DNA of 64,000 nucleotides from an uncultured Pelagibacteraceae bacterium (lineage in GTDB: Bacteria > Pseudomonadota > Alphaproteobacteria > Pelagibacterales > Pelagibacteraceae), in NCBI GenBank assembly GCA_902578265.1, contig CACHCA010000003.1:87210-151209 (forward strand), read 5' to 3'. Below are positions 28,759-37,321 of this stretch, piece by piece. Under the pieces are notes generated by a model that saw only the letters and a list, made by a program, of their open reading frames with translations, searched no databases and had not been told where the DNA came from. Numbering within the stretch: position 1 is the stretch's first letter; every line of letters starts with the position of its first letter. Position numbers and translations under genes: made by a program.

Positions 28759-29970
28759 CTAAACCTTTTCAAAAATTAAAGCTGCATTAGTTCCACCAAA
28801 CCCAAAACTATTTGACATAACAGTGTTTAAAGTTGCTCCTGTTTCAGTTTTGGCGACTATTGGAAATTTTTTAGCTTCATCATCCATTTCATTAATATTT
28901 GCAGAACCTGCAATAAAATTATTTTTCATCATTATTAAACAATAAATTGCCTCATGAACCGATGCCGCCCCCAAAGGGTGTCCTGAAAGAGATTTAGTTG
29001 AACTAATTTTTGGAATTTCTGATCCAAAAGTCTCCTTCACAGCATTTAATTCTGTAATATCACCAACAGGGGTAGATGTTCCATGTGTATTTATATAATC
29101 AATTTTATTTTTTGCAGTTGCCATAGCCATTTTCATACATCTTACTGCTCCCTCACCTGATGGCGCTACCATATCATAGCCGTCTGAAGTTGCTCCATAA
29201 CCAGTTAACTCCGCATAAATTTTTGCTCCTCTAGATTTAGCGTGTTCGTACTCCTCAAGTACCAAAACTCCACCACCTCCAGCAATTACAAAACCGTCTC
29301 TTGTTTTGTCATATGCTCTTGATGCAGTTTCAGGAGTATCATTATATTTTGATGACAAGGCGGTCATTGCATCAAACATTGCAGTCATTGCCCAATGTAT
29401 TTCCTCACTTCCACCAGCAAAGACAATATCTTGTTTACCTAACTGAATTAGTTCCATAGAATTCCCAATACAGTGTCCACTAGTTGCACAAGCTGAACTC
29501 ATTGTGTAGTTAGTCCCTTTAATTTTAAATGGAACTGCGAGTGTAGCAGAAGCAGTACTTGCCATTGTTCTCGGCACAATAAAAGGTCCCATAAGTTTTG
29601 GTGTTTTTGCACGTGTTTTATCTGCTGCTAAAATCACATTTTCAATTGAAGGACCACCAGAACCCATCACAATTCCTGTTTTAAAATTACTAACATCCTT
29701 TTCCTCTAAGCCAGAATCTTTAATTGCCTCTTTCATAGCTATATAATTATAAGCTGAACCAGAACCCATAAATCTGATAGTTTTTCTATCTATATGATCC
29801 TCAAGTTTGATATTTGGTTTACCATGGACGTGGCTTTTTAAATTATGTTCTTTATATTCCTCTGCAAAAGAAATTCCTGATTTAGAATTTAACAATGATT
29901 GATATACTTCATTTTGATTATTGCCTAAACAAGATACTACCCCTAAACCAGTTATTACTACTCTCCTCAT
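28759..29970 (-). CDS. fabB: 3-oxoacyl-[ACP] synthase I FabB
   Basis: Condensing enzyme that elongates unsaturated intermediates produced by FabA. The 403 aa contains the nucleophile Cys in [13 protein letters not shown] and the two catalytic His in [11 protein letters not shown] and [14 protein letters not shown]. Its ATG overlaps the fabA stop by one base (TAATG), the usual coupling of these partners, which together make unsaturated fatty acids anaerobically. Confidence 0.97.
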   Translation of the reverse strand: MRRVVITGLGVVSCLGNNQNEVYQSLLNSKSGISFAEEYKEHNLKSHVHGKPNIKLEDHIDRKTIRFMGSGSAYNYIAMKEAIKDSGLEEKDVSNFKTGIVMGSGGPSIENVILAADKTRAKTPKLMGPFIVPRTMASTASATLAVPFKIKGTNYTMSSACATSGHCIGNSMELIQLGKQDIVFAGGSEEIHWAMTAMFDAMTALSSKYNDTPETASRAYDKTRDGFVIAGGGGVLVLEEYEHAKSRGAKIYAELTGYGATSDGYDMVAPSGEGAVRCMKMAMATAKNKIDYINTHGTSTPVGDITELNAVKETFGSEIPKISSTKSLSGHPLGAASVHEAIYCLIMMKNNFIAGSANINEMDDEAKKFPIVAKTETGATLNTVMSNSFGFGGTNAALIFEKV

Positions 29971-30470
29971 TATTTAAACAATCCTACTTTTAAATTATCT
30001 GCTGAATATATTTTTTTCTCGTCAGCAAGTAAAACGCCATTAGCAAGACCAACAGTTGTTCCTCCAGGCGACATTATTTTTTTCATATCTATTTCATATC
30101 TTACATTTTTGACATTTTTTAAAACTTCACCTGTAAATTTTACAGTACCAACTCCTAAAGCCCTTCCCTTACCAGGATTTCCTTTCCAACCTAGAAAAAA
30201 ACCAACCAGTTGCCACATAGCATCTAATCCTAAACATCCCGGCATAACAGGATCTTCTTTAAAGTGGCAATCAAAAAACCAAAGATCATTTTTAATATCT
30301 AACTCAGCTTTTAATAAACCTTTTTTAAAAGCTCCCTTGTTGTCATTAATTTCTGTAATTCTATCAAACATAAGCATTGGTGGAAGAGGTAATTTAGCAT
30401 TACCAGGACCAAATAATTTCCCTTCACCACAATTTATTAGTTCATCGTATGAGTAAGAGTTTTTTTTCAT
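29970..30470 (-). CDS. fabA: 3-hydroxydecanoyl-[ACP] dehydratase/isomerase FabA
   Basis: Bifunctional enzyme that dehydrates 3-hydroxydecanoyl-ACP and isomerises trans-2 to cis-3, the branch to unsaturated lipids. 166 aa hotdog fold with the active-site His in [21 protein letters not shown]. It is first gene of the minus-strand fabA-fabB-fabI unit and is divergent from the Irr-like gene across 94 bp, an arrangement conserved in alphaproteobacteria. Confidence 0.97.
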   Translation of the reverse strand: MKKNSYSYDELINCGEGKLFGPGNAKLPLPPMLMFDRITEINDNKGAFKKGLLKAELDIKNDLWFFDCHFKEDPVMPGCLGLDAMWQLVGFFLGWKGNPGKGRALGVGTVKFTGEVLKNVKNVRYEIDMKKIMSPGGTTVGLANGVLLADEKKIYSADNLKVGLFK

Positions 30471-30529
30471 AAAATTGAATACTCTTATTTACTTGATTTT
30501 GTAACTATATAATATAATTATAATACTTG

Positions 30530-30546
30530 TTTAGAATAATTTTAAC
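30530..30546. promoter_or_regulatory. Irr-box-like (ICE) palindrome upstream of irr and fabA
   Basis: TTTAGAA-TAA-TTTTAAC lies between the divergent fabA and Irr-like genes. Compared with the Irr iron-control-element pattern as I recall it (TTTAGAA-N3-TTCTAAA), 12 of 14 specified bases match. It is 19 bp before the GTG start of the Irr-like gene, consistent with autoregulation. Several overlapping TATAAT-like hexamers are nearby (30508-30524), so the promoter cannot be fixed. Confidence 0.4.
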
Positions 30547-30564
30547 TAACAATATGCTTAAAAA

Positions 30565-30963
30565 GTGAAATATATAGATAAATTAAGAAATTCTGGATTA
30601 AGACCTACTAAACAAAGGCTTCAGATATGCGAGGTTCTATTTAACACTGAAAGAACATTTCATTTCACAATAAATGAGTTAGAGCAAAAAATTAAAGATA
30701 AAATAGATAACAAAATATCTTTAGCAACAATCTATAATACAGTTCATGCTTTTGAAAAAAAAGGGTATTTAAAGCAAATCCCTGTAAACTCAAACCAAAC
30801 TTATTTTGACACAAACATTACTGATCATCATCATTTTTATAATTTGAAAGATGGAAAGTTGATTGACTTAGAAAAATCTGATGTAGGACCCATAAATATT
30901 AAAAGAAAAATTGATGGGAAAAAAATCAAATCCATTGAAGTTCTTGTCAAACTCGAAGATTAA
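30565..30963 (+). CDS. irr: Fur family iron response regulator, Irr-like
   Basis: 132 aa. The winged helix has LRPTKQRLQICEVLF and the recognition helix ISLATIYNTVHAFEKKGYLKQ; the His cluster TDHHHFYNLKDGKLIDLE is the typical Irr metal/haem site. The position divergent from fabA-fabB-fabI is the classical location of irr in alphaproteobacteria. There is no N-terminal haem regulatory motif with a Cys-Pro pair as in Bradyrhizobium Irr. The start is a GTG at 30565; the nearby ATG at 30554 is out of frame and stops at once. It is a good candidate to bind the palindrome in the downstream katG promoter. Confidence 0.88.
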   Translation: MKYIDKLRNSGLRPTKQRLQICEVLFNTERTFHFTINELEQKIKDKIDNKISLATIYNTVHAFEKKGYLKQIPVNSNQTYFDTNITDHHHFYNLKDGKLIDLEKSDVGPINIKRKIDGKKIKSIEVLVKLED

Positions 30964-30992
30964 TCAATTTATTAAGCGTCATTATTAACCAA

Positions 30993-31019
30993 TTGACAGC
31001 TATTTAGAACCATTATAAA
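30993..31019 (+). promoter_or_regulatory. Candidate katG promoter
   Basis: A consensus -35 TTGACA (30993-30998) is followed by TATAAA (31014-31019, 15 bp spacer) or TAAACT (31016-31021, 17 bp spacer). The Irr-box-like palindrome at 31003-31019 fills the spacer and covers the -10, the expected geometry for repression. The leader to the katG ATG would be about 30 bases, with a GGGGA ribosome site at 31046-31050. Confidence 0.55.
31003..31019. promoter_or_regulatory. Irr-box-like (ICE) palindrome in katG promoter
   Basis: TTTAGAA-CCA-TTATAAA. Thirteen of the 14 specified positions match the inverted repeat TTTAGAA-N3-TTCTAAA, which I recall as the alphaproteobacterial Irr motif. It lies 40 bp downstream of the Irr-like gene and 39 bp before katG, between the -35 and -10 elements. 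The match is seen in the sequence; binding by Irr is inferred. Confidence 0.6.
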
Positions 31020-31057
31020 CTGCAGATACTACCAATTTAAACATAGGGGAATAATAA

Positions 31058-33295
31058 ATGAGCACTGAAAATTTTAAAAATAAATCTTTTAAAGCAAATG
31101 AGTTAAGTAAATGTCCTTTTACAGGAGCAGGCACACCTGCAAAGTTTTCTGCAGGAAGAGGGCAAACAGTAAGAGACTTCTGGCCAAATAGTTTAAATCT
31201 AAAAATTCTTAGTCAGCATTCTAATTTATCAAACCCTATGGATAAAAAATTTAATTATGCAAAAGAATTTAAAAAACTAAATTACAAAGCGTTAAAAAAA
31301 GATTTAAAAAAATTAATGACAGACTCACAAGAATGGTGGCCTGCAGATTATGGTCATTATGGTCCTTTATTTATCCGATTAGCTTGGCACGCTGCAGGAA
31401 CTTACAGGACTGGTGATGGTAGAGGCGGTGCTGGCACTGGCAACCAAAGATTTGCTCCGCTCAATTCTTGGCCAGATAATGTGAATTTAGATAAAGCAAG
31501 GTTACTTTTATGGCCAATCAAAAAAAAGTATGGAAGAAAAATTTCTTGGGCAGATCTATTTATATTAGTTGGAAACGTAGCATTAGACTCCATGGGTTTT
31601 AAAACTTTTGGTTTTGGTGCAGGTAGAATTGATATTTGGGAACCAGAGGATGATATTTATTGGGGTTCAGAAAAAGAGATGCTAGGTGTTGAGAGATATA
31701 GCGGAAAAAGAGATTTAGAGCAGCCGTTAGGTGCTTCTCACATGGGCTTGATTTATGTAAATCCACAAGGTCCAGACGCAAATCCAGATCCACTACTAGC
31801 AGCACATGATATCAGAGAGACATTTGGAAGAATGGCTATGAACGATTATGAGACAGCAGCTTTAGTTGCTGGAGGACATACATTTGGAAAATCTCACGGA
31901 GCAGCATCAGAGTCTTATAAAGGTCCAGATCCAGAAGCTTCAAAACTTCAAGATCAATCTACTGGATGGAATAGTGGATATAGATCTGGAAAAGGCGTTG
32001 ATACGATAAGTAGTGGTATTGAAGGTGCCTGGACTCAAAATCCTATAAAATGGGATATGGGTTATTTAGATTGTTTATACGGTCATGATTGGGAGCTAAC
32101 AAAAAGCCCAGCAGGAGCTCATCAATGGACTCCAAAGAAAAACGGTCAAAAAATTAAAATGGTTCCTGATGCGCACCAAAAAGGTGTGCTTCATCCACCA
32201 ATGATGCAAACAACAGATATATCATTGAAAGTTGATCCGAGTTATGGACCAATTACAAAGCATTTTCATCAAAACCCTAAAGAGTTTCACGATGCATTTG
32301 CTCGAGCATGGTTTAAACTAACTCATAGAGATATGGGTCCAAGAGTTTGTTACTTGGGTAGTGACGTTCCAAAAGAACAATTAATTTGGCAAGATCCAAT
32401 TGATAAACCAAAGTACAAACTTAAATTAAAAGATATTAAAGATTTAAAAAACAAAATTTCTAAATCAAAAATATCAATTTCAGATTTAGTTTCTACTGCA
32501 TGGGCATCAGCTTCAACTTTTAGAGGATCAGATAAAAGAGGTGGTGCTAATGGCGCAAGAATAATGCTAGAACCACAAAAAGGCTGGGACGTGAATAATC
32601 CTGAGAAATTATCAATTGTTATTAAAGGCTTGAAAAAAATTAAGGATCAATTTGATAACAAAAATAAAAGCGTATCAATGGCAGACTTAATTGTGTTAGC
32701 AGGTGGTGTTGGTATTGAGATGGCTGCGAAAAAGGCAGGTCATAAAGTTAATGTCCCATTTTCAGCAGGTAGAGGAGATGCAAGACAAGATCAGACTGAT
32801 ATTAATTCCTTTAGTCTTCTTGAGCCTCAGGCAGATGGTTTTAGAAACTATTTGAATGAAGGAGCTTCAATTGTCTCAGCAGAGGAGAAATTGGTTGATA
32901 AAGCACAACTAATGGGTCTTACTGCACCAGAAATGACAGCACTTATAGGTGGTATGAGAGTATTGAATACTAACTATGATGGTTCAAATTATGGCGTTTT
33001 TACAAATAAACCTGGTTCTCTTACTAACGATTACTTCGTAAATCTATTAGATATGAATACTACATGGAAAGAAGAAGACAAATCAGAGCAAACATTTGTA
33101 GGAAAAGATAGAAAAACTCAAAAAACTAAATGGAAAGCAACAAGAGTTGATTTGATCTTTGGTTCAAATTCTCAACTAAGAGCTCTTGCAGAAGTTTATG
33201 CCTGTGAGGACTCAAGTGAAAAATTTGTTAAAGATTTTATAGCTGCATGGGTAAAGGTTATGAATTCTGATCGATTTGATTTGAAATTAAATTAA
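31058..33295 (+). CDS. katG: Catalase-peroxidase KatG
   Basis: Haem enzyme that destroys hydrogen peroxide by catalase and peroxidase reactions. The 745 aa is full length, with two tandem peroxidase-like domains. The distal Arg-Trp-His is in [13 protein letters not shown], the proximal His in [14 protein letters not shown], the crosslinked Tyr in [11 protein letters not shown], and the matching Met in the TFGRMAMND region, so the Trp-Tyr-Met adduct can form. The C-terminal haem-less domain is intact. It is downstream of the Irr-like gene with an Irr-box-like site in its promoter. katG is often missing in streamlined marine bacteria, so its presence is noteworthy. Confidence 0.98.
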   Translation: MSTENFKNKSFKANELSKCPFTGAGTPAKFSAGRGQTVRDFWPNSLNLKILSQHSNLSNPMDKKFNYAKEFKKLNYKALKKDLKKLMTDSQEWWPADYGHYGPLFIRLAWHAAGTYRTGDGRGGAGTGNQRFAPLNSWPDNVNLDKARLLLWPIKKKYGRKISWADLFILVGNVALDSMGFKTFGFGAGRIDIWEPEDDIYWGSEKEMLGVERYSGKRDLEQPLGASHMGLIYVNPQGPDANPDPLLAAHDIRETFGRMAMNDYETAALVAGGHTFGKSHGAASESYKGPDPEASKLQDQSTGWNSGYRSGKGVDTISSGIEGAWTQNPIKWDMGYLDCLYGHDWELTKSPAGAHQWTPKKNGQKIKMVPDAHQKGVLHPPMMQTTDISLKVDPSYGPITKHFHQNPKEFHDAFARAWFKLTHRDMGPRVCYLGSDVPKEQLIWQDPIDKPKYKLKLKDIKDLKNKISKSKISISDLVSTAWASASTFRGSDKRGGANGARIMLEPQKGWDVNNPEKLSIVIKGLKKIKDQFDNKNKSVSMADLIVLAGGVGIEMAAKKAGHKVNVPFSAGRGDARQDQTDINSFSLLEPQADGFRNYLNEGASIVSAEEKLVDKAQLMGLTAPEMTALIGGMRVLNTNYDGSNYGVFTNKPGSLTNDYFVNLLDMNTTWKEEDKSEQTFVGKDRKTQKTKWKATRVDLIFGSNSQLRALAEVYACEDSSEKFVKDFIAAWVKVMNSDRFDLKLN

Positions 33296-33318
33296 ACTTG
33301 AAAAAAAGATAAAGTTAT

Positions 33319-33915
33319 ATGGCAACAGCAAATTTCGAGGATTTTTACGAAGTTCCAAATTTAAATTTTGACATTTCAAAGTTAAAAGATGACCTAAATA
33401 AAATTTTGAAATTAAAAAAATTTAATTCACCAGGTGTTACACATTTTGGTGCAATTCCATTAAACCAAATTCCAAATGATGAGAGCTCGATAAAAGGTAG
33501 TAATATTAGAGGAAAATATTGGACAATTGCAGACGAAACTGGAAAAGAGGTTTCAAGAGATGTTGATATAGATGAGTCGAAATATACACAATTAATTCCT
33601 GAATTTGAAAATACATACTTTGCAGAAGTTTACAAAGTTCTAAGCAAGAGATTTAAATTGGGAAGGGTAAGGCTTTTATTAAAAGAGCCTAGATCAACTT
33701 TGAGTTGGCACAAAGATCCAGAATGCAGACTTCATGTGCCTATAATAACAAACAAAGGGTGTTCAATGGTCATTGAAAATGTTGCTAAACATTTACCTGC
33801 AGATGGGAAAGTTTGGATTACAAACAACACAAAATATCACAATTTTTTTAATGGAGGTGAACAGGCAAGAATACACCTAGTGGCTTGTGTTCTTGAAAGT
33901 CCTTTCAAAAATTAA
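33319..33915 (+). CDS. Aspartyl/asparaginyl beta-hydroxylase-like 2-oxoglutarate/Fe(II) oxygenase
   Basis: 198 aa. The C-terminal half has the jelly-roll metal pattern H-x-D...H: SWHKDPECRLHVPI supplies His and Asp, and NNTKYHNFFNGGEQARIHLVACV supplies the distal His and the Arg expected to bind 2-oxoglutarate. It resembles the aspartyl/asparaginyl hydroxylase family. The substrate is unknown. It starts 23 bp after katG and ends one base into the DUF2061 gene, so the three are likely one transcript. Confidence 0.7.
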   Translation: MATANFEDFYEVPNLNFDISKLKDDLNKILKLKKFNSPGVTHFGAIPLNQIPNDESSIKGSNIRGKYWTIADETGKEVSRDVDIDESKYTQLIPEFENTYFAEVYKVLSKRFKLGRVRLLLKEPRSTLSWHKDPECRLHVPIITNKGCSMVIENVAKHLPADGKVWITNNTKYHNFFNGGEQARIHLVACVLESPFKN

Positions 33916-34154
33916 TGGAAATAACTAAAGGTATATTTCAAGCATCTCAAAATATTTATCAAAACAATAAAGGCTCTTTACTTAGAACTTTAATTTATAC
34001 AATTGGACACTTTGCAATTGCGATTACAGTTTTAATGATAGTAGCAGATGTTTCTTTTAAAATTGCTCTAACTGATGCCATTGTTGAACCAATTGCAAAT
34101 TCAATTTGGTATTTTATTTTAGATAAATGGTGGGCAAGTAAGTCCAAAAAATAA
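33915..34154 (+). CDS. DUF2061 small membrane protein
   Basis: 79 aa with two predicted membrane helices (about residues 22-42 and 45-65), containing RTLIYTIGHFAIAITVLM and the terminal WYFILDKWW. This matches the DUF2061 family of small inner-membrane proteins of unknown function. Its ATG overlaps the stop of the hydroxylase-like gene (TAATG), so it is the last gene of the katG transcript. The function is not known. Confidence 0.75.
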   Translation: MEITKGIFQASQNIYQNNKGSLLRTLIYTIGHFAIAITVLMIVADVSFKIALTDAIVEPIANSIWYFILDKWWASKSKK

Positions 34155-34186
34155 GAAGGTTCAATATCCCCCAAAAAAAAAGCAAT

Positions 34187-34201
34187 TAGTAATCATTCTC
34201 A
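34187..34201. promoter_or_regulatory. Fur-box-like site, upstream copy
   Basis: TAGTAATCATTCTCA matches the 15-bp Fur core TGATAATCATTATCA at 12 positions. It is the first of two copies exactly 30 bp apart; the surrounding 20-mers (34182-34201 and 34212-34231) share 16 bases. It lies 75 bp before the ATG of the Cys-rich protein. Confidence 0.5.
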
Positions 34202-34216
34202 AAAAAATTGCGCTAA

Positions 34217-34231
34217 TAATAATCATTCGCA
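34217..34231. promoter_or_regulatory. Fur-box-like site, downstream copy
   Basis: TAATAATCATTCGCA matches the 15-bp Fur core TGATAATCATTATCA at 12 positions. It is 30 bp downstream of the first copy, which is close to three helical turns and would put two dimers on one face of the DNA. It ends 44 bp before the start of the Cys-rich small protein gene. Confidence 0.5.
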
Positions 34232-34275
34232 TCAATAGTAATTGAAATCTGCTCATTTATGATTATTTTTTTGAG

Positions 34276-34455
34276 ATGCAAACAGAAAATTATAATTGTA
34301 AAAAATGTGGACTAACTATTTCTTCAACTTGCTCTAAGTGTGATAAAATTGTGGATGTTGAAGTCCTTGATGATGGTTGCATTGTTCAGAAAACAAAATG
34401 TTTAGACTGTGCAAATGCTCCAGTAATTAAGGATGTTTGTGAGCAACAAAAATAG
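34276..34455 (+). CDS. Cys-rich small protein (59 aa), probable zinc/iron ribbon
   Basis: An open frame of 59 codons carries eight Cys: CKKC and CSKC (residues 8-11 and 19-22), Cys 35, CLDC (42-45) and Cys 55. Paired CxxC knuckles like these normally bind zinc or iron in rubredoxin- or zinc-ribbon-like folds. It is monocistronic, convergent with the SH3 gene, and preceded by two Fur-box-like sites, which suggests a role in metal homeostasis or metal-responsive regulation. The ribosome site is weak (TTGAG before the ATG). No family is recognised. Confidence 0.7.
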   Translation: MQTENYNCKKCGLTISSTCSKCDKIVDVEVLDDGCIVQKTKCLDCANAPVIKDVCEQQK

Positions 34456-34487
34456 TTTACAATAAAATTAAACAATTGTGATAAAGA

Positions 34488-34928
34488 TTAATTAAGGCCC
34501 CAAGAATCTTCTATTTTGATCCAGCCTTTAAAATTACCAGTTTTTATCTTACACCAATTATTCTTACAATTTTGAATCAACAAAACTCTACCCTTTTCTA
34601 TTTTAGCTAAAGGTTTTGAAAAATTTGTTGGTTTACTAAATAAGATTTTATCTTTTTTAGGTATAATGGAATTTACTTTTTTGAGTTGAGAGACATGTAT
34701 CCATCCACTATTATTTTTAAAATCAATAATTCTCCTAAAATTTTCTTTCTTATCAATCTGTTTTATAGGTAAATTAATTTTTTTATAGATATATTTAATA
34801 GGATATTCAAATCCTGGACCATATCTAACATTTACTTTATCTTTTTTTAATGAGAGAAAAGTGTTATTTGCAAAAACGTTTAATGGTAAAAAAAACCAGA
34901 GTAAAATTAAAAAATTTAATTTTTTCAT
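34488..34928 (-). CDS. Exported protein with two bacterial SH3-like repeats
   Basis: 146 aa with a signal peptide (MKKLNFLILLWFFLPLNVFA, cleavage before NNTF). Two SH3-like repeats follow: the first has KKDKVNVRYGPGFEYPI and NSGWIHVSQL, the second has LLIQNCKNNWCKIKTG and FKGWIKIED. These repeats commonly bind peptidoglycan or mediate periplasmic contacts. It follows the ThiF/MoeB gene by 14 bp on the same strand. No enzymatic domain is attached. Confidence 0.85.
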   Translation of the reverse strand: MKKLNFLILLWFFLPLNVFANNTFLSLKKDKVNVRYGPGFEYPIKYIYKKINLPIKQIDKKENFRRIIDFKNNSGWIHVSQLKKVNSIIPKKDKILFSKPTNFSKPLAKIEKGRVLLIQNCKNNWCKIKTGNFKGWIKIEDSWGLN

Positions 34929-34942
34929 TATTTATCAACACC

Positions 34943-35680
34943 TTATTTTTTATTAAATTTAACTTTTCTAAAATTAAGATTTAATAAATCTATAATTAAG
35001 ATTTGATTTTTCAAGTTTTGCCCAATATTCATAATCATTTTCAATGCCTCATTTGCTTGGGTCGTTCCTACAATTGATGCAGTTGTGCCAAGAACACCCT
35101 CAAATTCACAATTTAGGTCATCGTCTGAAATCTCATTTTCTTGGTAAAAACTTTTTAAAGAGGCTGTTTTTCTATCATTAAAATCAAATGTAAAAACATG
35201 ACCGTCAAATTTACTAATTGCTCCTGTTACTAATTTTTTTTTTAATTTTTTACAATAATCATTTATTAAAAATTTAGTTTTAAAATTATCTGAGCCGTCA
35301 ATTATAATTTCATAATTTTTAATTATTTTTTTGATGTTATTCTCATTAAGCTGTGATTTATAAGTTTTAATTTTGGTAGATGGGTTTATTTCTCTTAGTT
35401 TTTTTGCAGCTACGCTAACTTTTGATTTTTTAATATCTTTAGAAGTAAATAAACTTTGTCTATGAATATTAGAAAGATTAACGATATCGTTATCAATAAG
35501 ACCAATATTCCCAATACCAGCTCTTACTAGATTTTCTGCAGCAGGACAACCTAAACCCCCAACACCGACTATTAAAATTTTAGAGGATAAGATTTTTTTT
35601 TGACCTTTCGCACCTATATTTTTTAAAACTAATTGTCTTGAGAATCTTTCAATTTGAGATTTGTTAAGACTTTCTCTCAT
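34943..35680 (-). CDS. ThiF/MoeB/HesA-type E1-like adenylyltransferase
   Basis: 245 aa. Such enzymes adenylate the C-terminal Gly of a ThiS/MoaD-like sulfur carrier. The nucleotide site is GVGGLGCPAAENLVRAGIG, followed by LIDNDIVNLSNIHRQSLF and DGSDNFKTKFLINDYC. The two zinc CxxC pairs of E. coli MoeB are not present, so MoeB and ThiF cannot be separated by sequence alone. Its start overlaps the dut stop by 4 bp (ATGA), so translation is coupled. Confidence 0.88.
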   Translation of the reverse strand: MRESLNKSQIERFSRQLVLKNIGAKGQKKILSSKILIVGVGGLGCPAAENLVRAGIGNIGLIDNDIVNLSNIHRQSLFTSKDIKKSKVSVAAKKLREINPSTKIKTYKSQLNENNIKKIIKNYEIIIDGSDNFKTKFLINDYCKKLKKKLVTGAISKFDGHVFTFDFNDRKTASLKSFYQENEISDDDLNCEFEGVLGTTASIVGTTQANEALKMIMNIGQNLKNQILIIDLLNLNFRKVKFNKK

Positions 35681-36114
35681 TTACCAGTTGAACCAAACCC
35701 CCCTGTCCCCCTTACCGACTCTGGAAGTTCATCCGTTTCCTCTAAATCCATTTTTATAATTGGAGTTAAAATCATTTGTGCAATTCTATCGTTATTATTG
35801 ACTTTAAAGTTTTTGTTACCATGATTAAATAAAATAACTTTTATTTCTCCTCTATAATCACTGTCAATTGTACCAGGTGTATTCAAAACACTGATGTTAT
35901 TTTTTGCCGCTAATCCTGATCTTGGTCTGATTTGAATTTCATATTCCTTTGGGAATGCAACTGATAATCCTGTTGGTATTAGGCATGACTCTCCTGGCTT
36001 TAATTCAATTGATTTATCTATATATGCCATTAGGTCCATACCAGATGCACCATTAGTTTTATATGATGGTAATTTTACAGAAGGTTTTAATTTTTTTACT
36101 AAAACTTTAATCAT
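35677..36114 (-). CDS. dut: Deoxyuridine 5'-triphosphate nucleotidohydrolase (dUTPase)
   Basis: Hydrolyses dUTP to dUMP, limiting uracil in DNA and feeding thymidylate synthesis. 145 aa trimeric type with all five motifs: ASGMDLMAY, RPRSGLAAK, the catalytic-Asp segment VLNTPGTIDSDYRGEI, RIAQMI and the C-terminal arm RGTGGFGSTGK. It overlaps coaBC by one base and the ThiF-type gene by 4 bp. coaBC-dut is a conserved pair. Confidence 0.97.
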   Translation of the reverse strand: MIKVLVKKLKPSVKLPSYKTNGASGMDLMAYIDKSIELKPGESCLIPTGLSVAFPKEYEIQIRPRSGLAAKNNISVLNTPGTIDSDYRGEIKVILFNHGNKNFKVNNNDRIAQMILTPIIKMDLEETDELPESVRGTGGFGSTGK

Positions 36115-37313
36115 TAGTTTAAATGATTAATGATTTTTTCAACTAATTCATCTGAAATTTCTGATTTAGATTTATATTTAAGTCTTTCTATTTTTTTATT
36201 TTTATAAAGAATTGATACTTCATTAAAATCTGATTCAAAACCAATAGATTTATTTGATACATCATTTGCAACAATCCAGTCACAATTTTTTTTACTTAGT
36301 TTTTTATTAGCATAGTTTTCTAAATTATTCGTTTCAGCTGCGAAGCCTACCACAAGTTTTGGTCTTAAGGAGTTATGATTAGAGACATAATCAAGAATAT
36401 CGACATTTTTTTCCAAATCTAAACTAATTTCATCCTGTTTCTTTATTTTAATTCTAGAAATTTCTTTCACTTTATAGTCACACACTGCTGCTGAAAATAT
36501 TGCAACATCAGCTGGTAAATTTTTAAGTGTCGATTGAAACATTTCTTCAGCAGTTTCAACTTTGATCAAATTGATATCATTATTTATTTCTAAATTTGTT
36601 GGTCCTGAAATTAAAGTTGTTTCAAAACCTTTTTTTGATAATGATTTCGCAATTTCATAGCCTTGTTTACCACTTGATTTATTAGAGATATATCTTATAG
36701 GATCAATGTACTCTTTGGTTGGTCCAGCAGTCACGATTGCCTTGAATTTATTTTTTTGTTTTAAGTTTTTGAAATAAATTTTAAGCCTATTTATTATCTC
36801 TTTTGGTTCTGACATTTTACCTTCACCATATTCTCCACATGCCATATCTCCAACTTCAGGGCCAATTAATTCATAGTTATAGGTTTTTAGTTTTGTTATA
36901 TTTTGTTTAGTAGATTGATGTTCCCACATCCTTACATTCATTGCAGGAGTAATAAAAATTTTTTTGTTTGACGCAAGAGCAACAGTTGAAGCTAAATCGT
37001 CTGAACTTCCATTAGCAAGTTTGGATATGGTATTAGCTGTTGCAGGGGCAATTAAAATGAGATCAGCCCATCTTGAAAGACTAATATGATCCATTTCTAC
37101 CTCATTTTCTATACTAAAAAGATCTTGATAAACTTTAGATTGAGATAACGAAGTAATTGATAGAGGTGTTACAAATTCAGCACCACTTTTAGTAAGTATT
37201 GTTTTTATAATTACACCATCCTTTTTTAAAAGTCTGATTAATTCAAGACTTTTATATGCAGCTATACCTCCACAAATTATTAACAAGATTTTTTTATTAT
37301 TTAAGTTACCCAT
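36114..37313 (-). CDS. coaBC: Bifunctional phosphopantothenoylcysteine synthetase/decarboxylase
   Basis: Two steps of coenzyme A synthesis. The N-terminal flavoprotein (CoaC, about 1-185) has GGIAAYKSLELIRLLKK, the FMN-binding segment and PAMNVRMWEHQ (catalytic Asn), and GPEVGDMACGEYGEGKMSEP. The C-terminal CoaB domain (about 190-399) has TAGPTKEYIDPIRYISNKSSGKQG. 399 aa is standard. It lies 8 bp after ubiB, in the ubiE-ubiB-coaBC-dut order conserved in alphaproteobacteria. Confidence 0.96.
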   Translation of the reverse strand: MGNLNNKKILLIICGGIAAYKSLELIRLLKKDGVIIKTILTKSGAEFVTPLSITSLSQSKVYQDLFSIENEVEMDHISLSRWADLILIAPATANTISKLANGSSDDLASTVALASNKKIFITPAMNVRMWEHQSTKQNITKLKTYNYELIGPEVGDMACGEYGEGKMSEPKEIINRLKIYFKNLKQKNKFKAIVTAGPTKEYIDPIRYISNKSSGKQGYEIAKSLSKKGFETTLISGPTNLEINNDINLIKVETAEEMFQSTLKNLPADVAIFSAAVCDYKVKEISRIKIKKQDEISLDLEKNVDILDYVSNHNSLRPKLVVGFAAETNNLENYANKKLSKKNCDWIVANDVSNKSIGFESDFNEVSILYKNKKIERLKYKSKSEISDELVEKIINHLN

Positions 37314-37321
37314 GGAGTGAA

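Noticed and set aside
30109..30456. 115-codon frame antisense to fabA
   Set aside because: Entirely within a conserved gene, no ribosome site or family; a shadow.
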